From Streptomyces sp. MUM 2J (GTDB lineage Bacteria; Actinomycetota; Actinomycetes; Streptomycetales; Streptomycetaceae): a stretch of 64,000 nt of DNA. The notes beneath the pieces were generated by a model. That model was not told where the DNA came from and did not search any database. It saw only the letters and a program-made list of their open reading frames with translations. The translations under genes were made by a program, and so were the position numbers. Of the stretch, positions 1 through 9,388 are shown one piece after another (position 1 is the stretch's first letter; each line of letters starts with the position of its first letter). The stretch covers positions 1 through 64,000 of the forward strand of contig NZ_JADWYM010000015.1 of assembly GCF_022414535.1 (NCBI RefSeq), given 5' to 3'.

Positions 1-271
1 CGCTGGTTCCTGGACCGGATCGAAGGCACCGCGCTGGCGCCGGTGCAGAACCGTCTCGACGTGCCCGCCCCGGGCCGGAGACCCGTTCCGCCGGATCGCG
101 GTGCGCGCCCGCGCAGCGCCCGCGGGGGCGCTCGTGCCGGGCGGGCACCGGGATCGTGCCGCCCGGCGCGGGCGCTCCGGTGTGCCGCCGTCACCCGACC
201 CACCGGCGCCGGCGGCGGGCGGGGCGGCCGTCGTGGAGGAGCCGGGCAGGGACGGTTGCCGCGACCGGATG

Positions 272-973
272 TCAGTCCGGGACTACGCGCGGTCGTCGCA
301 GTTGCCGCTCCAGGTCGGTGAGGTCCGTCGCCTCCCGGTCCGCGGGACGCATCGCAGTGGGCTGGGGCAGGGCAGTGCGGCGCACCCAGGCGGTACCGAG
401 CCCGGCCCGCGCGGCCCCGTCGACGTCCCACGGGTGCGCCGAGACCAGCAGCGCGTCCGCGGCGTCGATCCCCACGGTGCGCAGGGCGTGCGCGTAGGCG
501 TCCGGTGCGGGTTTCCACCGGCCCCCCGCCCCCCGGACGTCGAGGTGCGTCTCGAAGTGGCGGGCGACTCCCGCGCGGGCCAAGGCCGCGCGCGTGGTGC
601 CGGACGAGCCGTTGGTCAGGGTGACCAGGCGGAAGCCCGCCTCCTGCAGGGCCCGGACGCCGTCGGGGACGTCGGGGTGGACGGGCAGGGCGGGGAGTGC
701 GCCGAGGACGTGCCGGACGGCCCGTTCGGGGTCCGGCCCGTCCGGCTGCCCCTGGGCCAGCAGTGTGCGCAGGCCGTCGCCGGCCACGGCGGCGAAGGGG
801 GCGGGCGCGCCGGCCAGCGTCAGGGCGATGCCGTCGCGCAGGACGCCGGCGAACCAGACGGGCAGGAGGCGGGCGGGCAGTCCGACCTCCTCCAGGCAGC
901 TGCCGAGCGGCGCCAGGTCGACGAGCGTCTCGTTGACGTCGAAGATCAGTACCCGTGGGGTGTCGGCGGGCAT
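272..973 (-). CDS. Haloacid dehalogenase type II (HAD superfamily hydrolase)
   Basis: A cytosolic HAD hydrolase of about 233 residues. The N-terminus carries the nucleophile motif DVNETLVD; the DxN form is typical of type II 2-haloacid dehalogenases and relatives rather than generic phosphatases (DxD). Later parts fit the usual plan: a cap region, then TLTNGSSGT (motif II Ser/Thr), a lysine in RWKPAPDAY (motif III) and LLVSAHPWDVDGA (motif IV region). The ATG at 973 is chosen because a GGAGGA ribosome site lies just upstream, whereas the reading frame stays open further upstream without family homology. It is divergent from the hpnR-like gene. Hydrolytic removal of halide from short 2-haloacids is the family activity; the real substrate is unknown. 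Confidence 0.85.
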   Translation of the reverse strand: MPADTPRVLIFDVNETLVDLAPLGSCLEEVGLPARLLPVWFAGVLRDGIALTLAGAPAPFAAVAGDGLRTLLAQGQPDGPDPERAVRHVLGALPALPVHPDVPDGVRALQEAGFRLVTLTNGSSGTTRAALARAGVARHFETHLDVRGAGGRWKPAPDAYAHALRTVGIDAADALLVSAHPWDVDGAARAGLGTAWVRRTALPQPTAMRPADREATDLTDLERQLRRPRVVPD

Positions 974-1278
974 GGTGTCCTCCTGTCCGCCCCGGCATGG
1001 CGGGGACGCCGGTGGGCCGTGCGTCGTTCCACCGCCCGGAGTGCCCCGGCACGCCCCCGGCCACGCATGCGTCGACGCAGCGCGTACGGACGGTGCCCGG
1101 GGGAAGCGGGGGTCGTGCTGCTGCCGGACGCCGCCTTCGCCGCCGTCGGAGCGGGCGGCCCGGTTCCGGGCCCGAGTCGGTGGGCGGGACGGAACCGCGG
1201 CCGGTCCCGTCGTCCCGGGTTTCCCGGGAGTCACATGCGGATACCCCGGTGGCTGCCCGTACCTCCTGCGAGGTGATC

Positions 1279-2757
1279 ATGCGCCTGCTGCTCGTCCACC
1301 CCAGCGCCCTGATGTACTCGGAGATCTTCCTCCGGCTGGAGCCGCTCGGTCTCGAACGGGTGGCCGGTGCCGCCCGGGAGGCGGGACACGAGGTCCGGAT
1401 CGTCGATCTCCAGGTGTTCGGCCCGAGCGAGCTCGACGCGGAGATCGCCGCCTTCCGCCCCGAGGCCTTCGGCGTCTCCCTCAACTATCTGGCCAACATC
1501 CCGGAGGCCATCGAGATCGCCCACCGGGTCAAGGCGGCCGTGCCGGGGTGCTTCGTCTTCTTCGGCGGGCACAGCGTGTCGTTCGTCGCGCCGGACGTCC
1601 TGGAGCAGGCGCAGGGGGCCGTCGACGCGGTGGTCCGGGGCGAGGGGGAACCCGCCGTCGTTCCCCTGCTGGAGGCCGTCCGGGACGGCGGCGTGGACGA
1701 CGTCCCCGGGGTCGTCACCCCGAGCGGACGCGGCCCCGCGCCGCTGCTCATGCACGGCATCGACGCCCCGCGACCCGCCCGGGACCTCATGCGGCGCCGC
1801 AACCGGTACTTCATCGGGGAGCTGGACCCGTGCGCCTCCATCGAGTTCACCCGCGGCTGCCCTTGGGACTGCTCCTTCTGCTCGGCATGGACCTTCTACG
1901 GCCGCAACTACCGCAAGGCGTCGCCGGAGGCCGCCGCGGAAGAGCTGGCGGGAATCCGCGAGCCCAACGTGTTCGTCGTCGACGACGTGGCGTTCATCCG
2001 CCCCGAGCACGGGAACGCGATCGCCGCCGAGCTGGAGCGCCGGCGGATCCGCAAGCGCTACTACCTGGAGACCCGCAGCGACGTCCTGCTGCGCAACTCC
2101 GAGGTCTTCGAGCGCTGGGCCCGGCTGGGGCTGTCGTACATGTTCCTCGGTATGGAAGCGCTGGACGAGGAGGGGCTGGACCAGTTCCGCAAGCGGGTCA
2201 GCCCGGACGACAACTTCCACGCCCTGGAGGCCGCCCGCCGGCTCGGCATCAACGTGGCGATCAACCTCATCGTGGACCCGGACTGGGACGCCGACCGGTT
2301 CCGCCTGGTGCGGGACTTCGCCCTGTCGGTGCCGGAGATCGTGCACCTGACGGTGATGACGCCGTATCCGGGCACGGAGATCTGGCACACCGAGTCCCGG
2401 CGTCTGACCACCCGCGACTACCGGCTCTTCGACATCCAGCACGCCGTGGTGCCCACCCGGCTGCCGCTGGAGGAGTTCTACCGGGAGCTGGTGCGCACCC
2501 AGTCCGTGATCAACCGCAAGCATCTCGGCCTGCGCACGGCGCTCGGGGCGGGCCGCGTGCTCGGCCGCAACCTGCTGCGCGGGCAGACCAACTTCGCGCG
2601 CATGCTCTGGAAGTTCAACGACGTCTACAACCCGCGCCGCCAGCTGGCCGACCACCGGCGTCCGGTCCGCTACGAGTTGCCGCTGCCCCAGCCGGTCGAC
2701 GTCGGGGACCGGCAGCAGCTGTACGTCCACGTCCGTCCGTCCCGCGACCGCGGCTGA
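1279..2757 (+). CDS. hpnR: Hopanoid C-3 methylase, B12-binding radical SAM
   Basis: A 492-residue radical SAM enzyme that I recognise as HpnR-like. The family methylates C-3 of the hopanoid A ring, giving 3-methylhopanoids in the membrane. The N-terminal part (about 1-150) is a cobalamin-binding-like Rossmann domain with GGHSVSF. The radical SAM cluster motif is C194-x3-C198-x2-C201 in RGCPWDCSFC. Family-typical stretches follow: VVDDVAFI, KRYYLETR, FDIQHAVVPTR, and the C-terminal GQTNFARMLWKFN and ADHRRPVRYE. ATG 1279 is preceded by GGTGATC and aligns with the expected N-terminus RLLLVHPSALMYSEIFLRLE. No squalene-hopene cyclase or other hpn gene lies nearby, so the substrate must come from another locus. 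The function is a family inference; product formation is not shown by sequence. Confidence 0.85.
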   Translation: MRLLLVHPSALMYSEIFLRLEPLGLERVAGAAREAGHEVRIVDLQVFGPSELDAEIAAFRPEAFGVSLNYLANIPEAIEIAHRVKAAVPGCFVFFGGHSVSFVAPDVLEQAQGAVDAVVRGEGEPAVVPLLEAVRDGGVDDVPGVVTPSGRGPAPLLMHGIDAPRPARDLMRRRNRYFIGELDPCASIEFTRGCPWDCSFCSAWTFYGRNYRKASPEAAAEELAGIREPNVFVVDDVAFIRPEHGNAIAAELERRRIRKRYYLETRSDVLLRNSEVFERWARLGLSYMFLGMEALDEEGLDQFRKRVSPDDNFHALEAARRLGINVAINLIVDPDWDADRFRLVRDFALSVPEIVHLTVMTPYPGTEIWHTESRRLTTRDYRLFDIQHAVVPTRLPLEEFYRELVRTQSVINRKHLGLRTALGAGRVLGRNLLRGQTNFARMLWKFNDVYNPRRQLADHRRPVRYELPLPQPVDVGDRQQLYVHVRPSRDRG

Positions 2758-2892
2758 CCCGCACCCGGCCGTCCGCGGGTCCTGCGGGGCCCGCGGCGGC
2801 ACCGGCCGTGCACGGCGGGCATCCCAGGCGCTCCGGGTGGTACCCGGGGGATGTCCGGCGGCTCCCGCCGGACATGGTCATCGGGAGGCGCC

Positions 2893-3957
2893 ATGGAGGC
2901 GCTGCGTCGGCTCGACGCGTTCCAGCGACGGCACCACTGGCTGGGCATGCCACTGGGGGTGCTGTACAAGTTCGCCGACGACCAGGGCATGTTCCTGGCC
3001 GCCCTGATCGCCTACTACGGCTTCCTGTCCCTCTTCCCGCTCCTGCTCCTGCTCGTCTCCGCCCTCGCGGTGCTGCTCCAGAACGACCCGGAGCTGCAGG
3101 AGCAGGTCCTGAACTCGGCGCTGCGGAAGTTCCCCGTGCTGGGCGACCAGCTGAGGGAGAACATCCACTCCCTGCGTGGCAACGGCGTGGCCCTGACCGT
3201 GGGTGTGCTGGGCAGCCTGTACGGCGGTCTGGGCGTGGCCCAGGCGGTGCAGCACGCGCTGAACAAGATCTGGGGCGTGCCCCGCCACGCGCGGCCCAAT
3301 CCGCTGCACTCCCGGGTGCGCGGGCTGATGTTCATCGGGCTGCTGGCGGTCGGCCTGTTCGTGACCACCGGGGTGCTGGCCTCGGCCTCGTTCGAGGAGG
3401 CGTTCGGGCTGCGGGTCGGGAGCCTCGTCCGGCTGGTCGCGGTCCCGGGCGTGGTCCTGCTCAACGCCGCCCTGCTGGTGCTCACGGTACGGATCCTCAC
3501 CCGCGCGCAGGTCACCCTGCGGTACGTGTGGGGGCCCGCGCTGGGCGGGGCCTGCGCCTGGCAGCTGTTGCAGTGGGGCGGCACCTACTACGTGCGGAAC
3601 TACCTGAGTGGCGCAGGCGCCACGTACGGCATGTTCGCCATCGTGCTCGGGCTGCTGGCCTGGCTGTTCCTGGGGGCGCTGGTCTTCGTTCTGACGGTGG
3701 AGACCGCCGCGGTCCACGCGCACCGGCTGTGGCCGCGCAGCCTGCTCACTCCGTTCACCGACGACGTCCGGCTCAGCCACGCCGACCGCCGCGCCTACCG
3801 TTCGTACGCCATGGCGGAGAGCTTCAAGGGCTTCCAGAAGGTCACCGTCGAGTTCCACGCCCGGCCGTTCCCGGGTACCAACACCATGGACGGCCGTGCC
3901 GCCGCCGACGGCGGCGCGGCTCCATCGGGCGACACCGGACGGCCCGACGCCGGATGA
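2893..3957 (+). CDS. YihY/BrkB family inner-membrane protein
   Basis: About 354 residues with six hydrophobic segments, for example AALIAYYGFLSLFPLLLLL, VGVLGSLYGGLGVAQAV, LMFIGLLAVGLFVTTGVLA and MFAIVLGLLAWLFLGALVF. The AYYGFLSLFPLLL stretch and the early helix with F-x-D-D are characteristic of the YihY/BrkB (formerly RNase BN) family, integral membrane proteins of unsettled function, possibly transporters. The start at 2893 follows GGGAGGCGCC; an upstream GTG/ATG in frame would add a non-homologous basic leader. The next gene begins at or near its stop codon, so the two are probably cotranscribed. A second family member lies at 4632. Confidence 0.85.
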   Translation: MEALRRLDAFQRRHHWLGMPLGVLYKFADDQGMFLAALIAYYGFLSLFPLLLLLVSALAVLLQNDPELQEQVLNSALRKFPVLGDQLRENIHSLRGNGVALTVGVLGSLYGGLGVAQAVQHALNKIWGVPRHARPNPLHSRVRGLMFIGLLAVGLFVTTGVLASASFEEAFGLRVGSLVRLVAVPGVVLLNAALLVLTVRILTRAQVTLRYVWGPALGGACAWQLLQWGGTYYVRNYLSGAGATYGMFAIVLGLLAWLFLGALVFVLTVETAAVHAHRLWPRSLLTPFTDDVRLSHADRRAYRSYAMAESFKGFQKVTVEFHARPFPGTNTMDGRAAADGGAAPSGDTGRPDAG

Positions 3958-3986
3958 ACCGCCCACCGCTCACCCCTGGAGCCGAG

Positions 3987-4421
3987 ATGTGGAAGCCGTG
4001 GAAACGCGCCAAGGGCGCCGCCCCGGAGCGGTCCGCCCCGCTGGAGCTGTGCGATCTGTGCGGCACTGCCTTCCCCGAGGCGGAGGCGGTGACCGCGGAC
4101 GTTCCGGACTCCTCCTGCGCGCGTCCCGGACACGACGGGTACGACGGGCTACGGCGGATCACCGCCTGCTGCACGGAGCACGTCGAGGCCCTCCGGGACG
4201 AGTACCGCCGCCGCCCGTTCGTGCAGGAGGAACTCTGGGCCGCCAAGATCGTCCGCGCCTTCGGCACCGGTCCGCCCGTGCGCACCCTGGAGGAGCTCGG
4301 ACGCCGGACCGGCCTGCACGGGCCGGAGATCCGCCGCGCCATCGCCTGGCACAACGAGCGGTTGCGCCGCACCGGTCCGGGCGGCCCGGACGAGTCGGGC
4401 GGGGCGGGCGACGGACGCTGA
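3987..4421 (+). CDS. Hypothetical protein with CxxC zinc-finger-like N-terminus
   Basis: A 144-residue soluble protein with no family I recognise. It opens with a basic segment and then LELCDLCGTAF, a CxxC pair that could bind zinc with later Cys/His residues (SSCARPGH, ITACCTEHVEAL). The C-terminal half is helical and charged (EELWAAKIVRAF, EELGRRTGLHGPEIRRAIAWHNERLR) and resembles a small DNA- or protein-binding domain. An ATG at 3954 overlaps the upstream stop (ATGA) and would add 11 residues; I prefer 3987, which has GGAG about seven bases upstream. The close spacing suggests coupling to the BrkB gene. Function unknown. Confidence 0.7.
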   Translation: MWKPWKRAKGAAPERSAPLELCDLCGTAFPEAEAVTADVPDSSCARPGHDGYDGLRRITACCTEHVEALRDEYRRRPFVQEELWAAKIVRAFGTGPPVRTLEELGRRTGLHGPEIRRAIAWHNERLRRTGPGGPDESGGAGDGR

Positions 4422-4631
4422 CCGTGCGGGGCGGCACCGAGCTGCGGGGCAGTGGTGCGGACGGCGTGCGGGGCGCCCTTCGCGGTGGCACCGGCACCCG
4501 GCGCGTCGAGCGGGACGGCCGGGCCCCGGCACGGGGCGCCGGCGTGGACCGACGGGAGCGGTCGGCCGACCCGCGCGGCCCTGTGACCGGATGCCGTTTG
4601 CCGGAGCCGGGGCCGGGTCACTCAGCCCGAT

Positions 4632-5450
4632 GTGCGCGAACCCGGGACCAGCACCGTCGGGCGCCGCCTGCTGCGCGCTGTGCGCAACGGGGCCGGCTGG
4701 GTCGGTGCACACCCCCTCGTCAGGCGCGGCCGTGAGCTGGAGCTGATGCACCGGGCCACCGGCTTCGCCACCCTGGCCCTGGTCACCGTGGCGCCGCTGC
4801 TGATCGTGGTGGCGGCGGCCGACCCGCTGGGCCGCGGCGGCTTCGCGGCGTGGCTCGCGGACGGCATGGGGGTGTCCGGGAAGTCGGCACAGAGCCTGAC
4901 CGGCATCATCAGCCCGCCCCCCGACGTGGTCGGCACGACCAGCGTCTGGGGCGGCATCGCGCTGGCGGTGTTCGGGGTGGCCCTCGGCGGGGGCGTGCAG
5001 AACGGCTACGAGCGGGTCTGGGAACTGCCTCCCGGCCCGTGGCACCGCGTCTGGCGCCAGGCCACCTGGCTGGTGGTGCTCACGGGGTACCTGTACCAGG
5101 AGGTCCTGACCCGCAGCGCGCTCGCCGGACCGCCGCGGATCGCCCTGTCGGCCGCGACGGGCGTGCTGTTCTTCTGGTGGGGGCAGCGCTTCCTGCTGGG
5201 CGGCCAGGTCCGCTGGCGTCGGCTGCTGCCCGGCGCGGTCGCCACCATGGCCGGCCTGGTGGGCCTGCGGGGCTTCTCGTACCTGTTCTTCACCCCGCTC
5301 ATCGTCGACAACGCCATCAGCTACGGGACGGTCGGCATCGTGCTGGTCGTCGAGTCCTGGCTGATCGGCGTGGGGTTCGTCGTCTTCGGCGGGTCCCTGC
5401 TCGGCCGCTGGATCAGCGAGCATCATCTGCACCGGCACGAGGACGACTGA
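4632..5450 (+). CDS. YhjD/YihY/BrkB family envelope integrity protein
   Basis: A 272-residue multi-spanning membrane protein, second BrkB-type member in this stretch. Hydrophobic segments include TLALVTVAPLLIVVAAA, GIALAVFGVALGGGVQNG, ATWLVVLTGYLYQ, VLFFWWGQRFLLGG and GIVLVVESWLIGVGFVVFGG. It is shorter and more divergent than the gene at 2893 and resembles YhjD-like proteins. The GTG at 4632 is the longest plausible start; no other start keeps the first amphipathic region. It is separated from the preceding gene by about 210 bp, so it may have its own promoter. Function not established for the family. Confidence 0.75.
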   Translation: MREPGTSTVGRRLLRAVRNGAGWVGAHPLVRRGRELELMHRATGFATLALVTVAPLLIVVAAADPLGRGGFAAWLADGMGVSGKSAQSLTGIISPPPDVVGTTSVWGGIALAVFGVALGGGVQNGYERVWELPPGPWHRVWRQATWLVVLTGYLYQEVLTRSALAGPPRIALSAATGVLFFWWGQRFLLGGQVRWRRLLPGAVATMAGLVGLRGFSYLFFTPLIVDNAISYGTVGIVLVVESWLIGVGFVVFGGSLLGRWISEHHLHRHEDD

Positions 5451-5541
5451 CCGCCGCCGCGGGGCACCGGCGCCCGGCCTCGTGCGGCGGCGCCCGGACC
5501 CGGCCGACCGGGCCGTCCGGTCCGTGCGCGTCCGGACCCGG

Positions 5542-5593
5542 CCGGGCGGGCCCCGTGGACCCTTCGGCCGTGTCCGGACGAGGGCCCGCCCGG
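5542..5593. terminator. Long GC-rich hairpin between convergent genes
   Basis: An inverted repeat with 12-bp perfect arms, CCGGGCGGGCCC at 5542-5553 and its complement at 5582-5593. The 28-base interior can itself fold (GGAC near GTCC). It lies between the convergent BrkB-type gene and the glycosyltransferase, where a bidirectional terminator is expected. There is no U-tract, as is common in Streptomyces. Confidence 0.45.
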
Positions 5594-5693
5594 GTGCCGT
5601 TCCCCCCTTCCGCCCGTGGGCCCCGCGGCCGCGCGGGGGTTGCCGCAGACGGCCCGTCCCGTGCGCGGGCACGCCCGCCCGGCCCGGGCCCGT

Positions 5694-6890
5694 TCAGCCG
5701 GCAGCGCGGGCGGCGTGCTCGGCGACACGGAGCACGGCGTCGCCGTCCCGGAAGGCCGCGCGTCCCCGCGCGACGGCGCGGTCCCGGGCCGGCCCGGGCG
5801 CGGTGAGCCGGTGCAGGGCGGCGAGCAGGTCGTCCCCGTCCCGGGCCGGCCGGGTCAGGCCGAGGGCGGCCATGGCGGCCACGCCCTCGGCACCGTGCCC
5901 GGGCAGCGGGCGGTACGCCACCACCGGCAGTCCCGCGGCCAGGGCCTGGACGGCCGTCTGCCCGGCCGCGTTGTCCACCAGGGCACCGGCCGCCGCCGTC
6001 AGCCCGGGCATGTCCTGGACCCAGGACGGCGCCAGGACGCCGGGCACCGCCGACAGACGGCGGCGCAGGCGCTCGTTGCGGCCGCAGAGCGCCACGGGGA
6101 GGAAACCGCCGCACCCGGCCAGCAGCCGCGCGGTCTCGACGGGCCGCGAGGCGGCGCCCCAGGCCCCCGACGACAGCAGGACTGCCGTTCGTCCCGGGGC
6201 CCGGACCGCGAAGAGCTCCCGCCAGCGGGGCGCGCCCGGAGCCGGCCGGAGGAACCCGGGGGCGACGAGCGGCCCGGTGACGTCGGCGGGCACACCGAGG
6301 TCCTGCCGCACCACGCGGGCGGCGTCCTCGGTGAGGCAGACATAGTGGTCGTTGCCGGGGTGCAGCCACTGGCGGTGGACCGCGAAGTCGACCACGAACA
6401 CGACGCTCGGGACCGTCAGCCGGCCCCGTTGCCTGAGGTGCCCGGTCAACTGCGCGGCGAGATGGAACACCGGCACCACCACGTCCGCGCCCGTGCGGTC
6501 GGCGATCTCCGTCAGGGCGTCGGCGGCGAGCCGGGCCAGCGGGACACCGCTGGGACGGCTGCCCGACCCCCGGCGCAGGAAGGCCCGGTACAGGCCACCG
6601 TAGGCCCACGGGAAGTGCCGCACCGACGCCCGGTAGAAGTCGTGCAGTCCGGTGCCCAGGCCGTACGGCAGCAGCCGCAGAACGTCCACGACGTGGGGCC
6701 GGTGGCCCGCCTCACCGGCCCGGCGGGCGAGTTCGGCGGCCACCGTGTCGTGGCCGGCCCCCATGCTCGCGCTGACGATCAGGATGCGCAGGGGGCCGCC
6801 GGCCCGGCCGGACCGGCGGCGGTGCGGGAAGGAGGGGACGGCCACGCCCGCCCAGGTGTCCGCCCCCGGCACGGCGCAAACGTGCGTCAC
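5694..6890 (-). CDS. MGDG-synthase-like glycosyltransferase (GT28 type)
   Basis: A 398-residue glycosyltransferase. The N-terminal [19 protein letters not shown] is the acceptor-side signature of monogalactosyldiacylglycerol synthases and processive diacylglycerol glucosyltransferases. The C-terminal half holds the GT-B donor region with [33 protein letters not shown], the nucleotide-sugar loop of the MurG-like fold. It probably transfers a sugar to a lipid acceptor at the inner face of the membrane; the sugar and acceptor are unknown. GTG 6890 is the longest start, but about 30 residues precede the conserved core, so a later GTG could be used. It is divergent from a short-chain dehydrogenase. 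Confidence 0.78.
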   Translation of the reverse strand: MTHVCAVPGADTWAGVAVPSFPHRRRSGRAGGPLRILIVSASMGAGHDTVAAELARRAGEAGHRPHVVDVLRLLPYGLGTGLHDFYRASVRHFPWAYGGLYRAFLRRGSGSRPSGVPLARLAADALTEIADRTGADVVVPVFHLAAQLTGHLRQRGRLTVPSVVFVVDFAVHRQWLHPGNDHYVCLTEDAARVVRQDLGVPADVTGPLVAPGFLRPAPGAPRWRELFAVRAPGRTAVLLSSGAWGAASRPVETARLLAGCGGFLPVALCGRNERLRRRLSAVPGVLAPSWVQDMPGLTAAAGALVDNAAGQTAVQALAAGLPVVAYRPLPGHGAEGVAAMAALGLTRPARDGDDLLAALHRLTAPGPARDRAVARGRAAFRDGDAVLRVAEHAARAAG

Positions 6891-7015
6891 CCCGCGGCCC
6901 CGCGTTTCGGGTGGGCACGGCGGGGATACTCCGTGTCCGCCGTGTCCTCACGATCCGGAAGGCGTCGCAGTCCCGCTCGTTCCCGGAGTCCGCCGTCGCA
7001 GCCGAGGTCAGCACC

Positions 7016-7861
7016 ATGTCGCACGCCCCGTCCTCCGCCCGGTCCGCGCTCGCACCCGGTACGGCCGCGCCCGCCTCCGGCGCCCGCTCCCACCGCGGGA
7101 CGGACGGCTCCGCCGCGCCGGGTACCGCCCTCGTCACCGGGGCGTCCTCCGGCATCGGCGCCGCCGTCGCCCGCCGGCTGGCGGCCGAGGAGCGCTGGCA
7201 CCTGGTGCTCACCGGGCGCGACGCGGGCCGGCTGGAGCAGGTGGCGCCCCAGGGCCGGACGGCGCTGTTCCCGGCCGACCTCACCCGGCGCGGCGCCGAG
7301 CAGGAACTGGTGGACTTCGCCCTGGACCGCGCGGGCGGGCTGGACCTGCTGGTGGCGGGTGCCGGCGTGGGCTGGGCCGGCGACTTCACCGCCATGCCGG
7401 GGCACGCGATCGAGGAACTCGTCGACGTGGACCTGCTGGCCACGCTGCGCCTGGTGCGCTCGGCCGTGCCGCACATGGTGGCGGCGGGGTCCGGACGCGT
7501 CGTGCTCATCGGCTCCCTCGCGGGCTCCGTCGGGGTGCGTGGGGAGGCGGTGTACTCGGCCGTGAAAGCGGCGCTCGGACCGTTCGCCGACGCGCTGCGC
7601 TACGAGTTGCGCGGTACCGGCGTGGGCGTCACGCACGTCGTCCCGGGCGTGGTGGACACGCCGTTCTTCGAGCACCGCGGGGCGCCCTACCACCGGTCGC
7701 GGCCCCGCCCGATGCCGCCGGAGCAGGTGGCCGAGGCGGTTCGGGACGCGGTGCTGCGGGGCAGGGACGAGGTCTACGTCCCCGGCTGGCTGCGGCTGCC
7801 CGTCCGGGTGCGCGGGATGGCTCCCGGACTGTACCGGCGGCTCGCCGGCGTGTTCGGATAG
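7016..7861 (+). CDS. Short-chain dehydrogenase/reductase (SDR)
   Basis: A 281-residue classical [22 protein letters not shown] is the TGxxxGxG cofactor motif (about residues 41-59). It is followed by the NAG-position motif, here VAGAGVG, the catalytic Ser in LIGSLAGS, and YSAVKAAL (YxxxK). The C-terminal tail GVVDTPFF and a basic end are typical of fatty-acyl or sterol-like SDRs acting near membranes. The start at 7016 follows GAGGTCAGC; the first 35 residues are Ala/Ser/Pro rich and not conserved. The substrate is unknown. It is divergent from the glycosyltransferase and followed closely by a deacetylase. Confidence 0.85.
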   Translation: MSHAPSSARSALAPGTAAPASGARSHRGTDGSAAPGTALVTGASSGIGAAVARRLAAEERWHLVLTGRDAGRLEQVAPQGRTALFPADLTRRGAEQELVDFALDRAGGLDLLVAGAGVGWAGDFTAMPGHAIEELVDVDLLATLRLVRSAVPHMVAAGSGRVVLIGSLAGSVGVRGEAVYSAVKAALGPFADALRYELRGTGVGVTHVVPGVVDTPFFEHRGAPYHRSRPRPMPPEQVAEAVRDAVLRGRDEVYVPGWLRLPVRVRGMAPGLYRRLAGVFG

Positions 7862-8081
7862 GCGCCCGGTGCCCGGCCCCACCGTCGTCCTGATGCCGGG
7901 GGCGTGGTTGCTGCCCGAGGTGATCGGGGTGGTGCTCATCGGCCTGGGCAACGTCGGTCTGGCCCGGGCCCCCTCGGTGGGCGGCGGGTGGGACGCCGGG
8001 CCGCCGCGGCCGGCCGCGGGCGCCGACGCGGCACGGGCGGCTCTCCGGGAACCGTGGCGGCACGGCGGAGAGGCGGGAGCG

Positions 8082-8843
8082 ATGGCCAGGACGTCCGGCG
8101 CGTCGGCGACACGGCGCGCGGCTGCGGTGCTGGTGCCGTGCGCGGCACTGGCCGCCGCACACATCGGCCCGGCGGCCACCTGGCTGCCCGCGGTGCGCCG
8201 CAGCTGCTTCCCGCGCCTGGCCGGGACGGGCCGCCCGGACCACGTCGCGCTCACCTTCGACGACGGGCCCGACCCGGTGTCCACGCCGCTGTTCCTGGAC
8301 GCGCTGGACGCACTCGGGGTGCGGGCGACGTTCTTCCTGCTCGGCGAGGCCGTCGCGGGCCATCCGGCCGTCGCCCGGGAGACCGTCCGGCGCGGGCACG
8401 AACTCGCGGTGCACGGCTGGAGCCACGACCGCCCGTGGCTGCCGGCGCCGGTCCGGGAGCTGCGCGGCATCGGGCGGACGGCCGCTGCCGTGCACGCCCT
8501 GGCCGGCCGCCGCCCGCGGTGGTACCGCCCGCCCTACGGCATCCTGACGTCCGCCCGCTGGGCCGCCGCCCGGCGGGAGGGGCTGCGGCCGGTGCTGTGG
8601 ACGGCGTGGGGCCGGGACTGGACGGCGGACGCCACGCCTGCCACGGTGGGGGCCACGGCCGCGGCGGATCTGCGGGGCGGCGGGACGCTCCTGCTGCACG
8701 ACACCGACCGCACCTCCGCGCCCGGATGCTGGCGTGCCGCGCTCGGAGCGCTGCCCGGCCTCGTCGCGCACTGCCGTGCCGCGGGGCTGTCGGTCGGTCC
8801 GCTGGCCGAGCACGGGGATCACGCGGATCCCCGGCACGGCTAG
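8082..8843 (+). CDS. Polysaccharide deacetylase (NodB/CE4), membrane-linked
   Basis: About 253 residues with an N-terminal hydrophobic stretch AAAVLVPCAALAAAHIG that may be a signal anchor. A NodB domain follows: ALTFDDGPDPVSTPLFL (metal Asp and catalytic Asp), HELAVHGWSHDRPWL (HxxxH-like metal site), WYRPPYGI (motif 3), LWTAWGRDW and LLLHDTD (motif 5). These are all CE4 motifs, so metal-dependent removal of acetyl groups from an envelope glycan is expected. The frame is open back to 7869, eight bases after the SDR stop. I chose 8082 because of GGAGAGGCGGGAG upstream, and record that a GTG at 7869 would add a further hydrophobic segment. Confidence 0.78.
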   Translation: MARTSGASATRRAAAVLVPCAALAAAHIGPAATWLPAVRRSCFPRLAGTGRPDHVALTFDDGPDPVSTPLFLDALDALGVRATFFLLGEAVAGHPAVARETVRRGHELAVHGWSHDRPWLPAPVRELRGIGRTAAAVHALAGRRPRWYRPPYGILTSARWAAARREGLRPVLWTAWGRDWTADATPATVGATAAADLRGGGTLLLHDTDRTSAPGCWRAALGALPGLVAHCRAAGLSVGPLAEHGDHADPRHG

Positions 8844-8844
8844 T

Positions 8845-8857
8845 TTGCACTGTGCAA
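8845..8857. promoter_or_regulatory. Palindrome TTGCAC-T-GTGCAA
   Basis: A perfect 6-bp inverted repeat (TTGCACTGTGCAA) one base after the deacetylase stop codon, in otherwise very GC-rich DNA. It matches TTGCA-N3-TGCAA, as does the palindrome at 11607. It looks like an operator for a dimeric regulator; no recognisable gene starts directly downstream. Confidence 0.4.
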
Positions 8858-9388
8858 TGATGCGTCCGGGGGAGTCGGGCCGACGGTCGGCCGGACCGCT
8901 CGGCGTCCAGGAGTGAACGCGGCAGGGATCACCGGAGCGAGCGGCACACCGGCCGTCGGCCGCTCACACCGCCGGGGCGTACCGCCGTGCCGGGTGCCCT
9001 GGTCACAGCTGGGCCCGCCGGGTGCCGTCGCCGCGGCGCGGACCACCGGCTCGGCAGCGGCTCTCCGCCTCCCGCGAGGGACCGGCGGCCGACCGCGGGC
9101 CGCACGCCACCGCCGCCGCCCCCGGACGCCCGTCCGGCCGCGCCCTCGGCCGCCTCCCCTTGCCGGGTGTCCCCCCTGCCGGGCGTTCCCCCGCCACGGG
9201 GGCGGAGCCGGCGGGTCCCCATCGAGATGTGCCGCGCCGCCGGGTGGCGGAGACTGGAGGGGGCAGCGCCTCTGCGTGCCCGCACGTACCGCCCGAGGCG
9301 CGAACGGATACCGCACACGCCCCGCCGCCCGCCCGGACGCGCGCCCCGCTGTCCCTCCGAGACCGTCTCCCGACAGGGGTGTTCGACC
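8858..9388. other. Intergenic stretch without a supportable gene
   Basis: About 530 bases between the deacetylase and the flavin oxidase. I see a small hairpin at 8878-8892 (stem GGCCGA/TCGGCC) that could end upstream transcription. The rest is GC-rich sequence in which every frame is open but none shows family similarity or a good ribosome site. The promoter of the downstream oxidase should lie in the last 100 bases. Confidence 0.5.

Noticed and set aside
1..321. Open frame running in from the left edge (RWFLDRIEGTALAPVQNRLDV...).
   Set aside because: The first 20 codons look protein-like, but beyond base 75 the composition becomes Arg/Pro/Gly junk and the frame ends inside the 3' end of the HAD gene. 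It may be the end of a gene with a frameshift, but it is too short to name.
594..4421. A 1275-codon plus-strand open frame spanning several genes.
   Set aside because: It crosses hpnR and BrkB out of frame and only its last part is the true small gene at 3987. Long spurious frames are normal at this GC content.
8856..8916. A 20-codon frame starting ATGATG just after the 8845 palindrome.
   Set aside because: No ribosome site and no similarity; too short to support as a gene.
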